A DNA stretch of 50,386 nt from JBBIIC01 sp037446725 (GTDB lineage Bacteria > Actinomycetota > Coriobacteriia > Anaerosomatales > SLCP01): positions 1-50,386 of the forward strand of contig JBBIIC010000017.1 in assembly GCA_037446725.1 (NCBI GenBank), given 5' to 3'. Within the stretch, counting starts at the first letter, position 1. The number at the start of each line of letters is the position of its first letter. Below the pieces are notes generated by a model. It saw only the letters and a list, made by a program, of their open reading frames with translations, ran no database searches and was not told the origin of the DNA. Made by a program: the position numbers and the translations under genes. Of this stretch, positions 26,594 through 35,493 are shown one piece after another.

Positions 26594-27874
26594 CTACATT
26601 CCCTGCTCGGCGGTGACCGCGATGGCCTCGTCGATCTGTCGGCGCAACGGGGCTGGCAGTCCCGGGATCTCCAGGTCGAGGAATCCGCGCGTGATCATGC
26701 TCACCGCCTCGTCGCGCGGAACACCGCGGCTCATGAGGTAGTAGACCTCCTCTTCGGCGATGGGGGAGATGGCGGCCTCGTGCGAGAGCTCGGCGCCGGG
26801 GGCACCTTCGCTCGCGAGGTCCGGTATCGCCCACTGCACCGATTCCTCGGACAGCACGATCCCCCGGCAGTCGAGATGCGCCTTGCACTCGTTGGTTCGC
26901 CCGACGAGGCGACCGCGAGAGTAGACCGTCGAGCGGTCGCGCGACACGGTGCGGGCGACCGCCTCCGAGCGCGAGCCGGGCCCCTCGAGCACCGTCTCAC
27001 TGCCGAGATCGATGTAGGAGTCGGCGATCCCGTAGACGATGGAGTTGAAGACCGCGCGCGAGCGCGCGCCACGGCACCGCGCGACTGGGAACGCCTGGAT
27101 GGAGCGGACCGGGCGCAGCATGACGTAGTTGTTGACGTAGGTGCCGTCCTCGTCGATGTCGATGGCCGTGCGCGGCCGCACAAGGAAGCCCTCGGCCCAG
27201 TTGTGGATCATCGTGAAGGTGAGCTTCGCGCCCTTGCCGATGTAGAACTCGCTGATGCCGGCGTGCAGCCCGCCCCTGACCTCAGGGTGGATGGTGCAGC
27301 CCGTGATGACGTGTGCCTCCGCGCCGTCCTCGACCACGATGACGTTGTGCACGTTCTGGCTGACGTCGCTTTCCGAGACGAGGAGGCAGGCCTGGACGGG
27401 CGTGTCGACCTTGCTGCCCGCCTTCACGCGGATGAAGTAGCCCTCGGTCTGCTTGAGCGCGACGAGCGCCGTGTACTTGTCTTTCCCAGGTGGCACGACA
27501 CGCCACCACCAGCGCTCGATCATCTCGTCGGGATAGCGCGCCAGCGCCTCTTCGGTGCTCATGATCTCGATGGCGTCGTCGAAGGCGGCGGCGACCCTCT
27601 CATAGATCGGGGTGCGGTCGAGCTGGAAGTACGAGCCCGAGCGACCCTCCTCGCTCGTGTCCATCCCGACGCCTGCCGCGACCTCGCGCATCTGGCGCCC
27701 GAGCGAGGCGAGGCATGCCACGCGGTCGTGCGTGCCGACCTCGCCTAGCGCATCGAGGTCGATGTCGGGCCCGTATGCGGCGGGTGTGCGAGCGGCGGCC
27801 TCGGCCGCGGCCCGTATCTCGGCAAGGCGGGCCCGTTGAGGCTCGGTGAGAAGGATCTCTCCTAGTGCCGGCAT
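26594..27874 (-). CDS. sufB: SufB/SufD-family scaffold protein (SUF or SMS type)
   Basis: Fe-S cluster assembly scaffold that works with the ATPase SufC. The C-terminal half carries the SufBD core (ECKAHLDCRGIVLSEESVQWAIPDL, then GAELSHEAAISPIAEEEVYYLMSRG). Only one SufBD protein is present and there is no SufD, SufS or SufU nearby, so it resembles the minimal two-gene SUF-like (SMS) systems. The ATG at 27874 has GGAG nine nt upstream and overlaps the end of sufC; ATG 27892 lacks spacing for its site. 426 residues is on the short side for SufB. Order on the minus strand is sufC then sufB. Confidence 0.93.
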   Translation of the reverse strand: MPALGEILLTEPQRARLAEIRAAAEAAARTPAAYGPDIDLDALGEVGTHDRVACLASLGRQMREVAAGVGMDTSEEGRSGSYFQLDRTPIYERVAAAFDDAIEIMSTEEALARYPDEMIERWWWRVVPPGKDKYTALVALKQTEGYFIRVKAGSKVDTPVQACLLVSESDVSQNVHNVIVVEDGAEAHVITGCTIHPEVRGGLHAGISEFYIGKGAKLTFTMIHNWAEGFLVRPRTAIDIDEDGTYVNNYVMLRPVRSIQAFPVARCRGARSRAVFNSIVYGIADSYIDLGSETVLEGPGSRSEAVARTVSRDRSTVYSRGRLVGRTNECKAHLDCRGIVLSEESVQWAIPDLASEGAPGAELSHEAAISPIAEEEVYYLMSRGVPRDEAVSMITRGFLDLEIPGLPAPLRRQIDEAIAVTAEQGM

Positions 27875-28620
27875 CTCGCACACTCCACGCATCCCTCGTA
27901 GCCATGGCTGACGATGTCGTCGATCAGGTCGAGGGGGTTGCCTTCACATGCCAGACGGCCGTCGAACAGTACGTGCCCGACGTCAGCGTTGACGAACTGC
28001 AGGATATGGCCGGTGTGGGTGATGATGAGACCCGCTCGCGGCCGCTCGCTCGCGCGTTCGCCCTTGAGCAGCTGCGCGATGGCGCCGCCCACAACGGCGA
28101 TGTTGTCGAGGTCCACGCCGGATTCCGGCTCGTCGAACAATGCGAGTTGTGGCTCCTGTGCGAGGAGCTGCGCCATCTCGGAACGCTTGGCCTCGCCGCC
28201 GGAAAAACCGAGGTTCACGTCGCGGTCGAGCATCCCGGTAACATCGAGGTCCTCGGCGATCCGGGCGATGCGCTCGCCATCGACCGAGCCCGCCGAGGCC
28301 ACCTCCATGACTTGGCGCAGCTTCACGCCGCGTACGGATGGCGGGCGCTGGAAGGCTACGCCGATGCCGGCCCGCGCGCGCTCGTCGACGGTCATCGCCG
28401 TGAGGTCGTCCCCCTTGTAGGTGATGCTGCCAGCGGTGACTTCGTAGCCAGGCAGGCCGACCAGGGTGCTGAAGAGCGTCGTCTTGCCGCTCCCGTTGGG
28501 GCCGAGGAGCACGTGCGTCTCTCCGTCGCGGATCACGAGGTCGATACCGCGGAGCACCTCGCGCCCGCTGATTCGCACGTGCAGGCCGTCGATCGCGAGC
28601 AGGGCGTGCGTGTCGCGCAT
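27862..28620 (-). CDS. sufC: Fe-S assembly ATPase SufC
   Basis: ABC-type ATPase of the SUF machine. Walker A GPNGSGKT, signature GFSGGEAKRSEMAQLL and Walker B LALFDEPESGVDLDNI (the ESGVD form typical of SufC) are present. The ATG at 28620 follows GAGGGAGG; ATG 28644 is in frame but poorer. 252 residues. The extreme C-terminus is Cys-rich (GCVECARCRH, pattern CxxCxxC), which could bind a metal or a cluster. It is upstream of and overlaps sufB, so both should be made together. Confidence 0.95.
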   Translation of the reverse strand: MRDTHALLAIDGLHVRISGREVLRGIDLVIRDGETHVLLGPNGSGKTTLFSTLVGLPGYEVTAGSITYKGDDLTAMTVDERARAGIGVAFQRPPSVRGVKLRQVMEVASAGSVDGERIARIAEDLDVTGMLDRDVNLGFSGGEAKRSEMAQLLAQEPQLALFDEPESGVDLDNIAVVGGAIAQLLKGERASERPRAGLIITHTGHILQFVNADVGHVLFDGRLACEGNPLDLIDDIVSHGYEGCVECARCRH

Positions 28621-28713
28621 CGACGCGCCTCCCTCGTTTCGCATCGGTGTGTCCGTGGGGATACTACCCGCCTTCGCGCGATTCCTGGCACGGCGGCTGC
28701 GGCCTCGGGTGGT

Positions 28714-28742
28714 TTGGCGGCGAGGGTCGGTGGGAGTACACT
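28714..28742 (+). promoter_or_regulatory. Promoter of the M42 peptidase-smpB unit
   Basis: TTGGCG (28714-28719), a 17-nt spacer, TACACT (28737-28742). It lies in the 161-nt divergent region opposite sufC, 39 nt before the peptidase ATG. Confidence 0.55.
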
Positions 28743-28781
28743 GTCGTTTCGATTGTCGTCATGCAACCAGGAGGTCGCTAT

Positions 28782-29858
28782 ATGCGCCCCGAGTCGCTCT
28801 CCTTCTTCAAGTCCCTCGTCGAGGCACCCTCGCCGTCCGGCTACGAGCAGCCCGCGGCACGGGTGCTGCGCGAGTACCTCGAGCCGCTTGCCGACGAGGT
28901 TTCGACCAACGTGATGGGCTCGGTCCACGCCGTGTTGCGCGGTACCCATGCCGAACGCGACGGAGTTCGGGTGAGCGTCATGCTCGCCGGCCATATCGAC
29001 GAGATCGGCATGATGGTCACCTACATAACACCCGAGGGCTTCATCGCGTTCAAGCCCATCGGCGGCGTCGATGAGGCGGTGCTGCCGGGCATGCGCGTGC
29101 GCGTGCACACGAAGGACGGCCCGCTCCTCGGTATCCTCGGCCGGATGCCCATTCACCTTCTCGAGGAAGACGAGCGCAAGGCGGTCACCAAGGTCCATAA
29201 GCTCTTCATCGACCTCGGCATGGGCGCCGAGCGGGTCAAGGAAACGGTGCGCGTCGGCGACCCGATCACCTTCGATGTCGGGTTTGAGGAGTTCGGCGAG
29301 GGCATGATCGTCTCGCGTGCCTTCGACGACAAGATGGGTGCGTTCATCTGTGCCGAGGCGCTGCGCATGGTCAAGGAGCGGGGCGGTGCGAAGGTCGACC
29401 TCGTGGTCGCCGGGACCGTTCAGGAGGAGATCGGCCTGCGCGGCGGCGTCACCAGCTCGTACGGTGTCAATCCCTCGCTCGGTGTGGCGGTCGAGGTCGG
29501 GCACGCGACCGACTTCCCGGACGTCGACAAGCGCAAGCACGGTGAGGCGGCGTGCGGAAAGGGCCCGATCCTGGCGCGGGGCGCGAACATCAACCCGACC
29601 GTTTTCCGGCTGCTCGTAGAGGCCGCGGAGGCCGCCATGGTCCCGCACCAGTTCGACGGCGAGCCGCGCGCGACCGGGACCGACGCCAGCGCCATCCAGC
29701 TCGCCCGCGGCGGCAAGCCGGCCGCGCTCGTGAGCGTTCCGCTGCGCTACATGCACACTCCCGTCGAGGCCCTCGCGATCGCGGATGTCGAGGCGGCCAT
29801 CGAGCTGCTCGCCACCTTCGTCATGCACCTGGAGCCGGAGACCGACTACACTCCGTAG
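28782..29858 (+). CDS. M42 family metallo-aminopeptidase
   Basis: A cytoplasmic di-metal aminopeptidase of the TET-forming M42 family. Metal-site segments are AGHIDEIG (His71), SRAFDDKMG (Asp182), the catalytic Glu pair VQEEIGLRGG (215-216), VEVGHATDFP and the final His of RYMHTPVEAL. Start ATG 28782 follows CAGGAGG. 358 residues is normal. smpB starts 1 nt after the stop, so the two are co-transcribed. Confidence 0.92.
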   Translation: MRPESLSFFKSLVEAPSPSGYEQPAARVLREYLEPLADEVSTNVMGSVHAVLRGTHAERDGVRVSVMLAGHIDEIGMMVTYITPEGFIAFKPIGGVDEAVLPGMRVRVHTKDGPLLGILGRMPIHLLEEDERKAVTKVHKLFIDLGMGAERVKETVRVGDPITFDVGFEEFGEGMIVSRAFDDKMGAFICAEALRMVKERGGAKVDLVVAGTVQEEIGLRGGVTSSYGVNPSLGVAVEVGHATDFPDVDKRKHGEAACGKGPILARGANINPTVFRLLVEAAEAAMVPHQFDGEPRATGTDASAIQLARGGKPAALVSVPLRYMHTPVEALAIADVEAAIELLATFVMHLEPETDYTP

Positions 29859-29859
29859 C

Positions 29860-30327
29860 ATGGCGAACACCGAGCGACATATCTCGACGAACAAGAAGGC
29901 CTACCACGACTACTTCATCGACGAGACCTTCGAGGCCGGCATCGAGCTCACCGGCACGGAGGTCAAGTCGCTGCGGCAGAACAAGGCGAGCCTGCGCGAT
30001 TCGTTCGCGACCGTGCGCAGGGGCGAGGTCTGGCTGCACAACGTGCACATCTCCCCGTACAGTCACGGTAACCGGGCGAACGTCGACCCGATGCGCCCGC
30101 GCAGGCTGCTGCTGCACAAGAAGGAGATTCGCTACCTCGCCGGCAAGACGGCCGAGAAGGGCGCCACTCTGGTGCCGCTCAAGCTGTACTTCAGCCCGAG
30201 CAATCTCGTGAAGGTCGAGATCGGCCTGGCGCGGGGCAAGAAGCTGCACGACAAGCGGGCCTCCATCGCCGAGCGCGATCAGGCCCGGGATGTCGAGCGC
30301 GCACTACGCGACCGTCAGAAGGAGTAG
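29860..30327 (+). CDS. smpB: tmRNA-binding protein SmpB
   Basis: Delivers tmRNA to stalled ribosomes. The typical order of motifs is present: NKKAYHDYFIDETFEAGIELTGTEVKSLR, then ASLRDSFATV, HISPYSHGNRAN, RPRRLLLHKKEI and the C-terminal basic KKLHDKRASIAERD, which enters the mRNA channel. 155 residues is standard. It starts 1 nt after the peptidase stop without its own good binding site, so it is probably translated by coupling. The partner tmRNA lies 2.4 kb downstream at 32766. Confidence 0.97.
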   Translation: MANTERHISTNKKAYHDYFIDETFEAGIELTGTEVKSLRQNKASLRDSFATVRRGEVWLHNVHISPYSHGNRANVDPMRPRRLLLHKKEIRYLAGKTAEKGATLVPLKLYFSPSNLVKVEIGLARGKKLHDKRASIAERDQARDVERALRDRQKE

Positions 30328-30387
30328 TCAGGTGCGGGGGTGCCCGCCCGCCGCGGTGCACCCGCCGCGGCACCCGTCAGTACGCAG

Positions 30388-30419
30388 AACGGCCCACCGG
30401 GTGTTCCCGGTGGGCCGTT
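30388..30419. terminator. Bidirectional terminator between smpB and the secreted protein gene
   Basis: Perfect 14-bp stem AACGGCCCACCGGG / CCCGGTGGGCCGTT with a TGTT loop. It lies between two convergent genes (smpB on plus, the SdrD-like gene on minus) and can serve both. Confidence 0.85.
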
Positions 30420-30456
30420 CGTAGTCTCGGAGTCGGTCAGGTTACGTGGGCGTTCC

Positions 30457-32229
30457 CTACGGGTACTCCACGGCGCACGGTGTGGCCTTGATGACCGGGA
30501 CCGTATCGCAGTTGTTGTACGCGTCGAGTACGCCTGCCCAATGATTCGCAGCTGCACCGCCTTCGTTCCAGGCGGCGATCGCGCCTGCGATCATAGCGTC
30601 GGTAGACATGGCGCCATCAGGACCCATGATCGCCCCGGCTCCGGTGTACTTGACGTTGAAGATGAACGCCAGAAGTTGCTGGCCGAGTTGGATCTTCGGG
30701 TCCCCGCCCGCGTTCGAGTCGACCAGATAGGCCGAGATCTCCGCGAGAGCTGTACCTGCTGCGGCGTAATCCTCGCCAGCGGGCCCCTTCGCGGCCGGTA
30801 CGGGGTTGCCGTGCGCATCGAAGCCGTCGAACGGGTTGTCCTTGTAGGGGTCGAGCCCGTTGACGTAGGCGATCCACGCAGGCTGGATGAGCGCGAGTCC
30901 GTTCTTGTTGTGCCAGAAGCCCTTGGTGTTGAAGTCGACGTAGTCGATGCACACGTTGCCGAACTCGTAGTACACGCAATCGCCCGGCTCGAGCGCGAAC
31001 TCGTGATACTGCGGCGTCGTGGCTACCCAGTTGCCGTTCGCCATGAGCTCCTCGACCTTGTAGTTGCCGGGCAGCAAGCCGCCTATCTTGACCTTGCCGT
31101 TCTCATCGGTCACTCCGATGATGTCGACGATCTCGCCCCTGACGTTGGTGCCAGTGACCTTGATCCTCCAACCGGCGATCGGCACCTCGCCTTTGTCCCA
31201 CTCGCCGTCGCCGTCGAGGTCGTAGAACTTGGCCGCCTCGACGCACGCGGTCTGGACGTTGCCGAAGACGACTTCATGGGCGATGGCGTTCTTGGCTCCG
31301 ACGACACAGCCCTCGAGGTAGACAGCGACCTTCGGTGCCACCGGCTGCGCAACTCCATCGACGAAGAGCGCAGTCTGCATCCAGTCGGGATCGCAGCCCT
31401 CGCCCTTCTCGGGGAAGAGCTCCTCGAAGTAGTGCGTTCCGGCCTCGGCGTTGATGAGGGTGAACGGGGTCGTGTAGACGTTCGACGAGCCGTCGGGGAA
31501 GGTGACCTCGACATCCCAGTTCAGCTCCGGTTCGCCTTCGTCCCGCATGCCGTTGGCGTTGAGATCGTGCCACTTCTTGACGGTGACCTCGGTCGGGATG
31601 CACCGTGGCTTGCCCTTGACCTTGAAGTTGTCGGTCTTCGACCACGCGGGGATGAAGCCGTGGTAGTTGCCGGGGCTGTAGCCGTTGTCGACAAGGCGTG
31701 GGTCCCCCACGAACTTGTCGACGGGCGTGACCCAGACCTTGTAGACGCCACCCTGGTTGGGCGTGTCGAGATACGGCATGAGCTGTACGGTAATTGCGCC
31801 TTTGTCGGCATGGTCGACGTCGACACCCGTCTTGTGGGTGCAGTCGACGCTCCGCGTGACCAGCTTGCCTCTGACCCTGGTCGTGATCTCATACGATCCA
31901 GACCAGACCTGGGTGATGACGCCGTCGGTGCTGACGTAGAACTGACGGCACTCGACCGGATCGGTCGAGAGTAGGACCTTGCCCGACGGGTCGGTGACCT
32001 GGAAGTAGTACCACCCCTCAGGCAGCGCCGCGGCTTTCGACGGCGCCTGGACACCAGGCCCGCCGTCGAGATACACGTCCTCCTTGGCCTGGTAGATGTT
32101 TGTGTTGACCCGCGTGCCATCCTTCAGTGTGGTGAAGATCGCACCGGGAAGCGGCCCCGCCATCGCGGTGCCTGCAAACATCAGGAGGACGAGTGCTGCA
32201 AAGAGTGTGACAAGCACTGCTCTCCGCAT
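30457..32229 (-). CDS. Secreted SdrD-B-like repeat protein
   Basis: 590 residues with a clear signal peptide (MRRAVLVTLFAALVLLMFAGTAMA, cleavage after AMA). The mature part contains two SdrD-B/Cna-like units with calcium-loop sequences: KWHDLNANGMRDEGEPELNWDVEV at about 218 and AKFYDLDGDGEWDKGEVPIAGWRIKV at about 332. A C-terminal region (from NTKGFWHNKNGLALI, about 435) is not recognised. No LPxTG or membrane anchor is seen, so it should be released or held by another mechanism; paired cysteines may form disulfides. The ATG at 32229 has GGAG upstream. A role in surface adhesion or matrix is inferred only. Confidence 0.88.
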   Translation of the reverse strand: MRRAVLVTLFAALVLLMFAGTAMAGPLPGAIFTTLKDGTRVNTNIYQAKEDVYLDGGPGVQAPSKAAALPEGWYYFQVTDPSGKVLLSTDPVECRQFYVSTDGVITQVWSGSYEITTRVRGKLVTRSVDCTHKTGVDVDHADKGAITVQLMPYLDTPNQGGVYKVWVTPVDKFVGDPRLVDNGYSPGNYHGFIPAWSKTDNFKVKGKPRCIPTEVTVKKWHDLNANGMRDEGEPELNWDVEVTFPDGSSNVYTTPFTLINAEAGTHYFEELFPEKGEGCDPDWMQTALFVDGVAQPVAPKVAVYLEGCVVGAKNAIAHEVVFGNVQTACVEAAKFYDLDGDGEWDKGEVPIAGWRIKVTGTNVRGEIVDIIGVTDENGKVKIGGLLPGNYKVEELMANGNWVATTPQYHEFALEPGDCVYYEFGNVCIDYVDFNTKGFWHNKNGLALIQPAWIAYVNGLDPYKDNPFDGFDAHGNPVPAAKGPAGEDYAAAGTALAEISAYLVDSNAGGDPKIQLGQQLLAFIFNVKYTGAGAIMGPDGAMSTDAMIAGAIAAWNEGGAAANHWAGVLDAYNNCDTVPVIKATPCAVEYP

Positions 32230-32765
32230 GCCCCCAACTCCTCTCCCTGATTCTTCTGTCAATGTGCGACTCGCGTGGGAGTGCAGATGAATCCGCACTC
32301 CGTGCTCAGACGGGTTCCCGGAGCAGCTCGCGCGTGCATCGCTGGTCTCGATCCGACCGCCCGGACATGCGGCGTCGTGCCCGGCACCCGCTCCGCTCGT
32401 TGACTGTGCACCGGGTCCGCTGTGACGCGTGTAGTCCGGGGGAGTTCGGGCCGTGCCAGCGCGAAGCGTCGCGGCAGCATGACACCGGGTGGGTGCTGGG
32501 ATGTGTGCTGAGAGCACGGCTGAGACCGTGCGGCGTGCGGCGGTGATACGTGGTGGCGCCCCCCTGCGCACCTAATAAGTACCCCAACACGATGCGACTG
32601 CGCAAGCTCTTCCCACCGCAGTGACACACGTCGGTCGCGCCGCTCCTCGTGTCCACGCGGCACGGTCCTTGCGTGAGGCGGGTATACTAACCAGGCGACA
32701 TGACGGGTGCGTCGGCCGCCGAACGGGCACCTTGACAACGCTGGAACATGTGCCCACTTCAACGT
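32230..32765. other. 536-nt non-coding gap between the secreted protein gene and tmRNA
   Basis: Only the upstream regions of the two flanking genes are seen here. Frames that cross it on either strand lack ribosome binding sites and protein-like composition. A -10 TATACT lies at 32683-32688, and a perfect TTGACA at 32732-32737 sits 34 nt before the mature tmRNA end but has no good -10. Confidence 0.5.
32683..32688 (+). promoter_or_regulatory. Likely -10 of the tmRNA promoter
   Basis: TATACT, 78 nt before the mature 5' end of tmRNA. The -35 region is weak. The precursor would then be trimmed by RNase P. An alternative -35 is TTGACA at 32732-32737. Confidence 0.4.
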
Positions 32766-33118
32766 GGGGGCGACTGGTTTCGACACGATAGTCCTGAGGG
32801 AAGAAGCAGGCCGAGGTCTCCTCACCTCGCTAAACAGGGGTAAGACGCCTTCAAGCGTCGACAACGATCTTGCACTCGCTGCCTAGATAGAGCAGCGACG
32901 CCGCCCGGTGTGCGTCTCCGATACCGGTCCCGGCGCCATTCAGGAGACTAACCGGACCGGAGTCTGACGGCGCTCCGTAAGGGACATTCGAGCCGACTAG
33001 GGAAGGGTTCGCGGGCCACCGTGCCTCACCCGGACCGAATCTCGATCGGTGGCTGAGCCTGGAGATGCTTCCCAGGGGGGTGTCGTGGACGCGAGTTCGA
33101 TTCTCGCCGCCTCCACCA
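32766..33118 (+). ncRNA. ssrA: tmRNA (transfer-messenger RNA)
   Basis: Single-piece tmRNA. The 5' end GGGGGCGACTGGTTTCGAC is canonical; GGGGGCG pairs with CGCCTCC of the 3' end, followed by A and an encoded CCA (33116-33118). The T-arm GAGTTCGATTCTC is intact. The tag frame is read as GAC AAC GAT CTT GCA CTC GCT GCC TAG (32860-32886), giving DNDLALAA; GCGTC just before it resembles the UAGUC resume signal. The tag ends in the protease-targeting LAA. A terminator follows at 33129-33154. Confidence 0.96.
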
Positions 33119-33128
33119 GCACACAAAC

Positions 33129-33154
33129 GAGCGGGGCCCCTCGGGGTCCCGCTC
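33129..33154 (+). terminator. Terminator after tmRNA
   Basis: GAGCGGGGCCC / GGGTCCCGCTC, an 11-bp stem with one G-U pair and a CTCG loop, 10 nt after the tmRNA 3' end. Confidence 0.75.
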
Positions 33155-33242
33155 GCGCTTCTCCGTGAAGAGCGAGTATCCTTGGACGTGCGCATCGCGA
33201 CCGGCTCGGCCCGTGTCAGGCAGTCCACCGAGAGGCAGGCGC

Positions 33243-34874
33243 ATGAGCGACGAGGTTCGCGACTCCGACTCCGCTACGCCCGTACTGCAGGTCAACATAG
33301 ACGACCTGCCCTCACCGGCATGCATCTGCGGGGCGGGCGGCGTGGTCCTGAGGGCCAACCGCCTCTGGCATGAAGCGGTCGAAACGCCCGCATTCAACGG
33401 CACCGCTCCGGCCTCCGCCGGGGCCGCCGGGGGCGTCAGGGCGCGCCTGCGCGAAGCGCTTGATGCTGGGCTCCCGTCCGACCTCGAGATGACCGTTCGC
33501 GACACCGACGGTCAGCACCGCGCGTTCGCAGGCCGGTGTGCACCGATCTCGCTCGTGTACCTCCCCGAAGCTGTCGCGCTCTGCGTCGTCACCGAGATCA
33601 CCGAGATCCGCCGCCACGAGGCGCAGCTCACGTTCATGGCCACCCACGACTCGCTCACGGGCCTGCCGAACCGTCGCATGTTCGAGGACGCTCTCGGCCG
33701 TGCGGTCGCGCGTGCGAGCCGAGGCAGGCCGGGGGCGCTTATGATGCTCGACATCGACAATCTAAAGTCCTACAACGACGCCCTCGGCCACAACCAGGGC
33801 GATCAGGCACTCGTGAACTTCGCGCTGTTGCTTCAGACGCACGTACGTGCAGGCGACATGCTCGCACGCATCGGAGGGGACGAGTTCTGTGTGGTGCTCG
33901 AGAGCGCGTCGCTCGACGAGGCGGCCGAGATCGGCGAGCGGATGCGGTTGGCGGCCGCCGAGGAACCCTTCGTCGCCGACGCACGGGCGTTCGACCTCGG
34001 CATGAGCGGCGGTATCGTCTCGTTCGACGGTACCGAGGAGGTGCTCGCCCTCATGGACGCGGCCGACGCGGCGCTCTACGAGGCGAAGGAGTACGGTCGC
34101 AACTGCCTCATCGTGCGGACGTCGGGCGTCGCATCGTCGAGCGAGCTCGACGCCCGGGCTGCCGTCCGTATCCGCCGGGCGCTGGCCGAGCGGAGGTTCC
34201 GGATCCACTATCAGCCCGTCATGCGCTTGGCCGATGGCGCGACCGTCTACTTCGAGTCACTCGTGCGGATGGTCAACGAGGATGGTGACCTCGAGATGCC
34301 CTCCGCTTTCCTCGGTATGACGGAGCGGCTGGGCCTGTTGCCGCGTCTGACGCGCCTGGTCGTCGATGAGGTCAGCGAAGCGATGGCGACCATCGGCTCG
34401 GCGCGCGTGTCGGTCAACCTCAACGGTACGGACCTGCTCGACCGGGCGCTCCCCGAACACATAGAGCGCAGGCTGGAGGAGCTCTGCCTCGATCCGGCGA
34501 GACTGTCCTTTGAAATCGCCGAGGCCGACGTGGCCTCGCACCGTGGCGCCATGCATGTCTGGCTCGGCCGGTTCCAGCCGCTGGGATGCACCGTGGTGCT
34601 CGACCGCTTCGGAGCCGGCGAGCGCGGGCTCGGGCTTGCCCGCGAGTTCTCCTTCGACCAGGTCAAGATCGACGTGACCACGCTCGTCCATCTCACCGGC
34701 GAGCGGGGCGCGCCCGACTATCTCGACGTGGTCAGGCGTATCGTCGAGTCGCACGGGCTGACGGCGGTCGCGTCGAAGATCGAAGACCCGCGCGTCCTGG
34801 AGCGCGTACGAGAGGCGGGTTTCGGCCTCGTGCAGGGGTTCGACGTAGGGGAACCGCGGGTGTCGCCTTCGTAA
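33243..34874 (+). CDS. Diguanylate cyclase with degenerate EAL domain
   Basis: A soluble c-di-GMP protein of 543 residues. An N-terminal PAS-like domain (about 15-135) is followed by a GGDEF domain with the intact active site IGGDEF (211-215) and LTGLPNRRMFEDAL. The EAL domain (about 305-543) is eroded: EAL reads ESL (338-340), DDFGTG reads DRFGAG (454-459), and the second catalytic Glu segment reads ASKIED (510-515). Synthesis of c-di-GMP is likely and hydrolysis unlikely; the EAL part may bind c-di-GMP or a partner. ATG 33243 follows GAGAGGCAGG. It stands alone behind the tmRNA terminator. Confidence 0.92.
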   Translation: MSDEVRDSDSATPVLQVNIDDLPSPACICGAGGVVLRANRLWHEAVETPAFNGTAPASAGAAGGVRARLREALDAGLPSDLEMTVRDTDGQHRAFAGRCAPISLVYLPEAVALCVVTEITEIRRHEAQLTFMATHDSLTGLPNRRMFEDALGRAVARASRGRPGALMMLDIDNLKSYNDALGHNQGDQALVNFALLLQTHVRAGDMLARIGGDEFCVVLESASLDEAAEIGERMRLAAAEEPFVADARAFDLGMSGGIVSFDGTEEVLALMDAADAALYEAKEYGRNCLIVRTSGVASSSELDARAAVRIRRALAERRFRIHYQPVMRLADGATVYFESLVRMVNEDGDLEMPSAFLGMTERLGLLPRLTRLVVDEVSEAMATIGSARVSVNLNGTDLLDRALPEHIERRLEELCLDPARLSFEIAEADVASHRGAMHVWLGRFQPLGCTVVLDRFGAGERGLGLAREFSFDQVKIDVTTLVHLTGERGAPDYLDVVRRIVESHGLTAVASKIEDPRVLERVREAGFGLVQGFDVGEPRVSPS

Positions 34875-34997
34875 CGGCGGCGAGGTGCGCTGTGCGTGCT
34901 CTGTCCGCCTCGGCTAGAATCCTTGGGACAACAGACGTGTGAGTGAATCGTCATCGGCGAGCGGCCGGTGGCGTTCGTGTGTTCAGAGAGGCGCTCA

Positions 34998-35480
34998 ATG
35001 GAAGAGCTGGTAGCAGGGCTCCCGCCCTATCTGAAGTACCTGGTGCTCACCCTCGTTCCCACGGTCGAGCTGCGTGGTGCGGTGCTCTGGGCCGTAGGAC
35101 AGGGAGATCGCATCTACCTGCCCCTCATCGTCCTGACCAATATGCTGATCTTCTGGCCCACGTACTTCGGACTGGAGCTTCTCTACGAGCTGATTCCCGA
35201 GGATAGGTGGCTCCACCGCAAGCTCGAGCGCATTCGCGCCAAAGCGCATCCGCTCGTTGAGAAGTGGGGAATGGTCGGCCTTGCGATCTTCGTGGCCGTC
35301 CCGCTTCCGGGCACCGGTGCGTACTCCGGCACGGCAGCGGCGTGGCTGCTGGACATGGGCTGGCGCAAGGCTTTTCCCGCGGTCTGTCTCGGAGTCCTCG
35401 TCTCGTTCGGGATCGTGTGGGCCATCTCCGAGGGCGTCATTGCGGGTGCGGGAGCCGTCAGGGGTCTCCAGGGCAGCTAG
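34998..35480 (+). CDS. Small multidrug-export family membrane protein (COG2426-like)
   Basis: 160 residues with about four membrane segments. It shows the family start (LKYLVLTLVPTVELRGAVLWAVGQG) and the central VAVPLPGTGAYSGTAAAWLLDM. The family is annotated as small multidrug export, but a transport role is poorly established. The ATG at 34998 follows GAGAGG. A possible -10 TAGAAT is at 34915-34920. The next gene begins 13 nt after its stop. Confidence 0.85.
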   Translation: MEELVAGLPPYLKYLVLTLVPTVELRGAVLWAVGQGDRIYLPLIVLTNMLIFWPTYFGLELLYELIPEDRWLHRKLERIRAKAHPLVEKWGMVGLAIFVAVPLPGTGAYSGTAAAWLLDMGWRKAFPAVCLGVLVSFGIVWAISEGVIAGAGAVRGLQGS

Positions 35481-35493
35481 AGGAGTGGCGGCG

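Noticed and set aside
32259..32864. 201-residue minus-strand frame entering tmRNA
   Set aside because: Overlaps the tmRNA body and has no start signal; not a gene.
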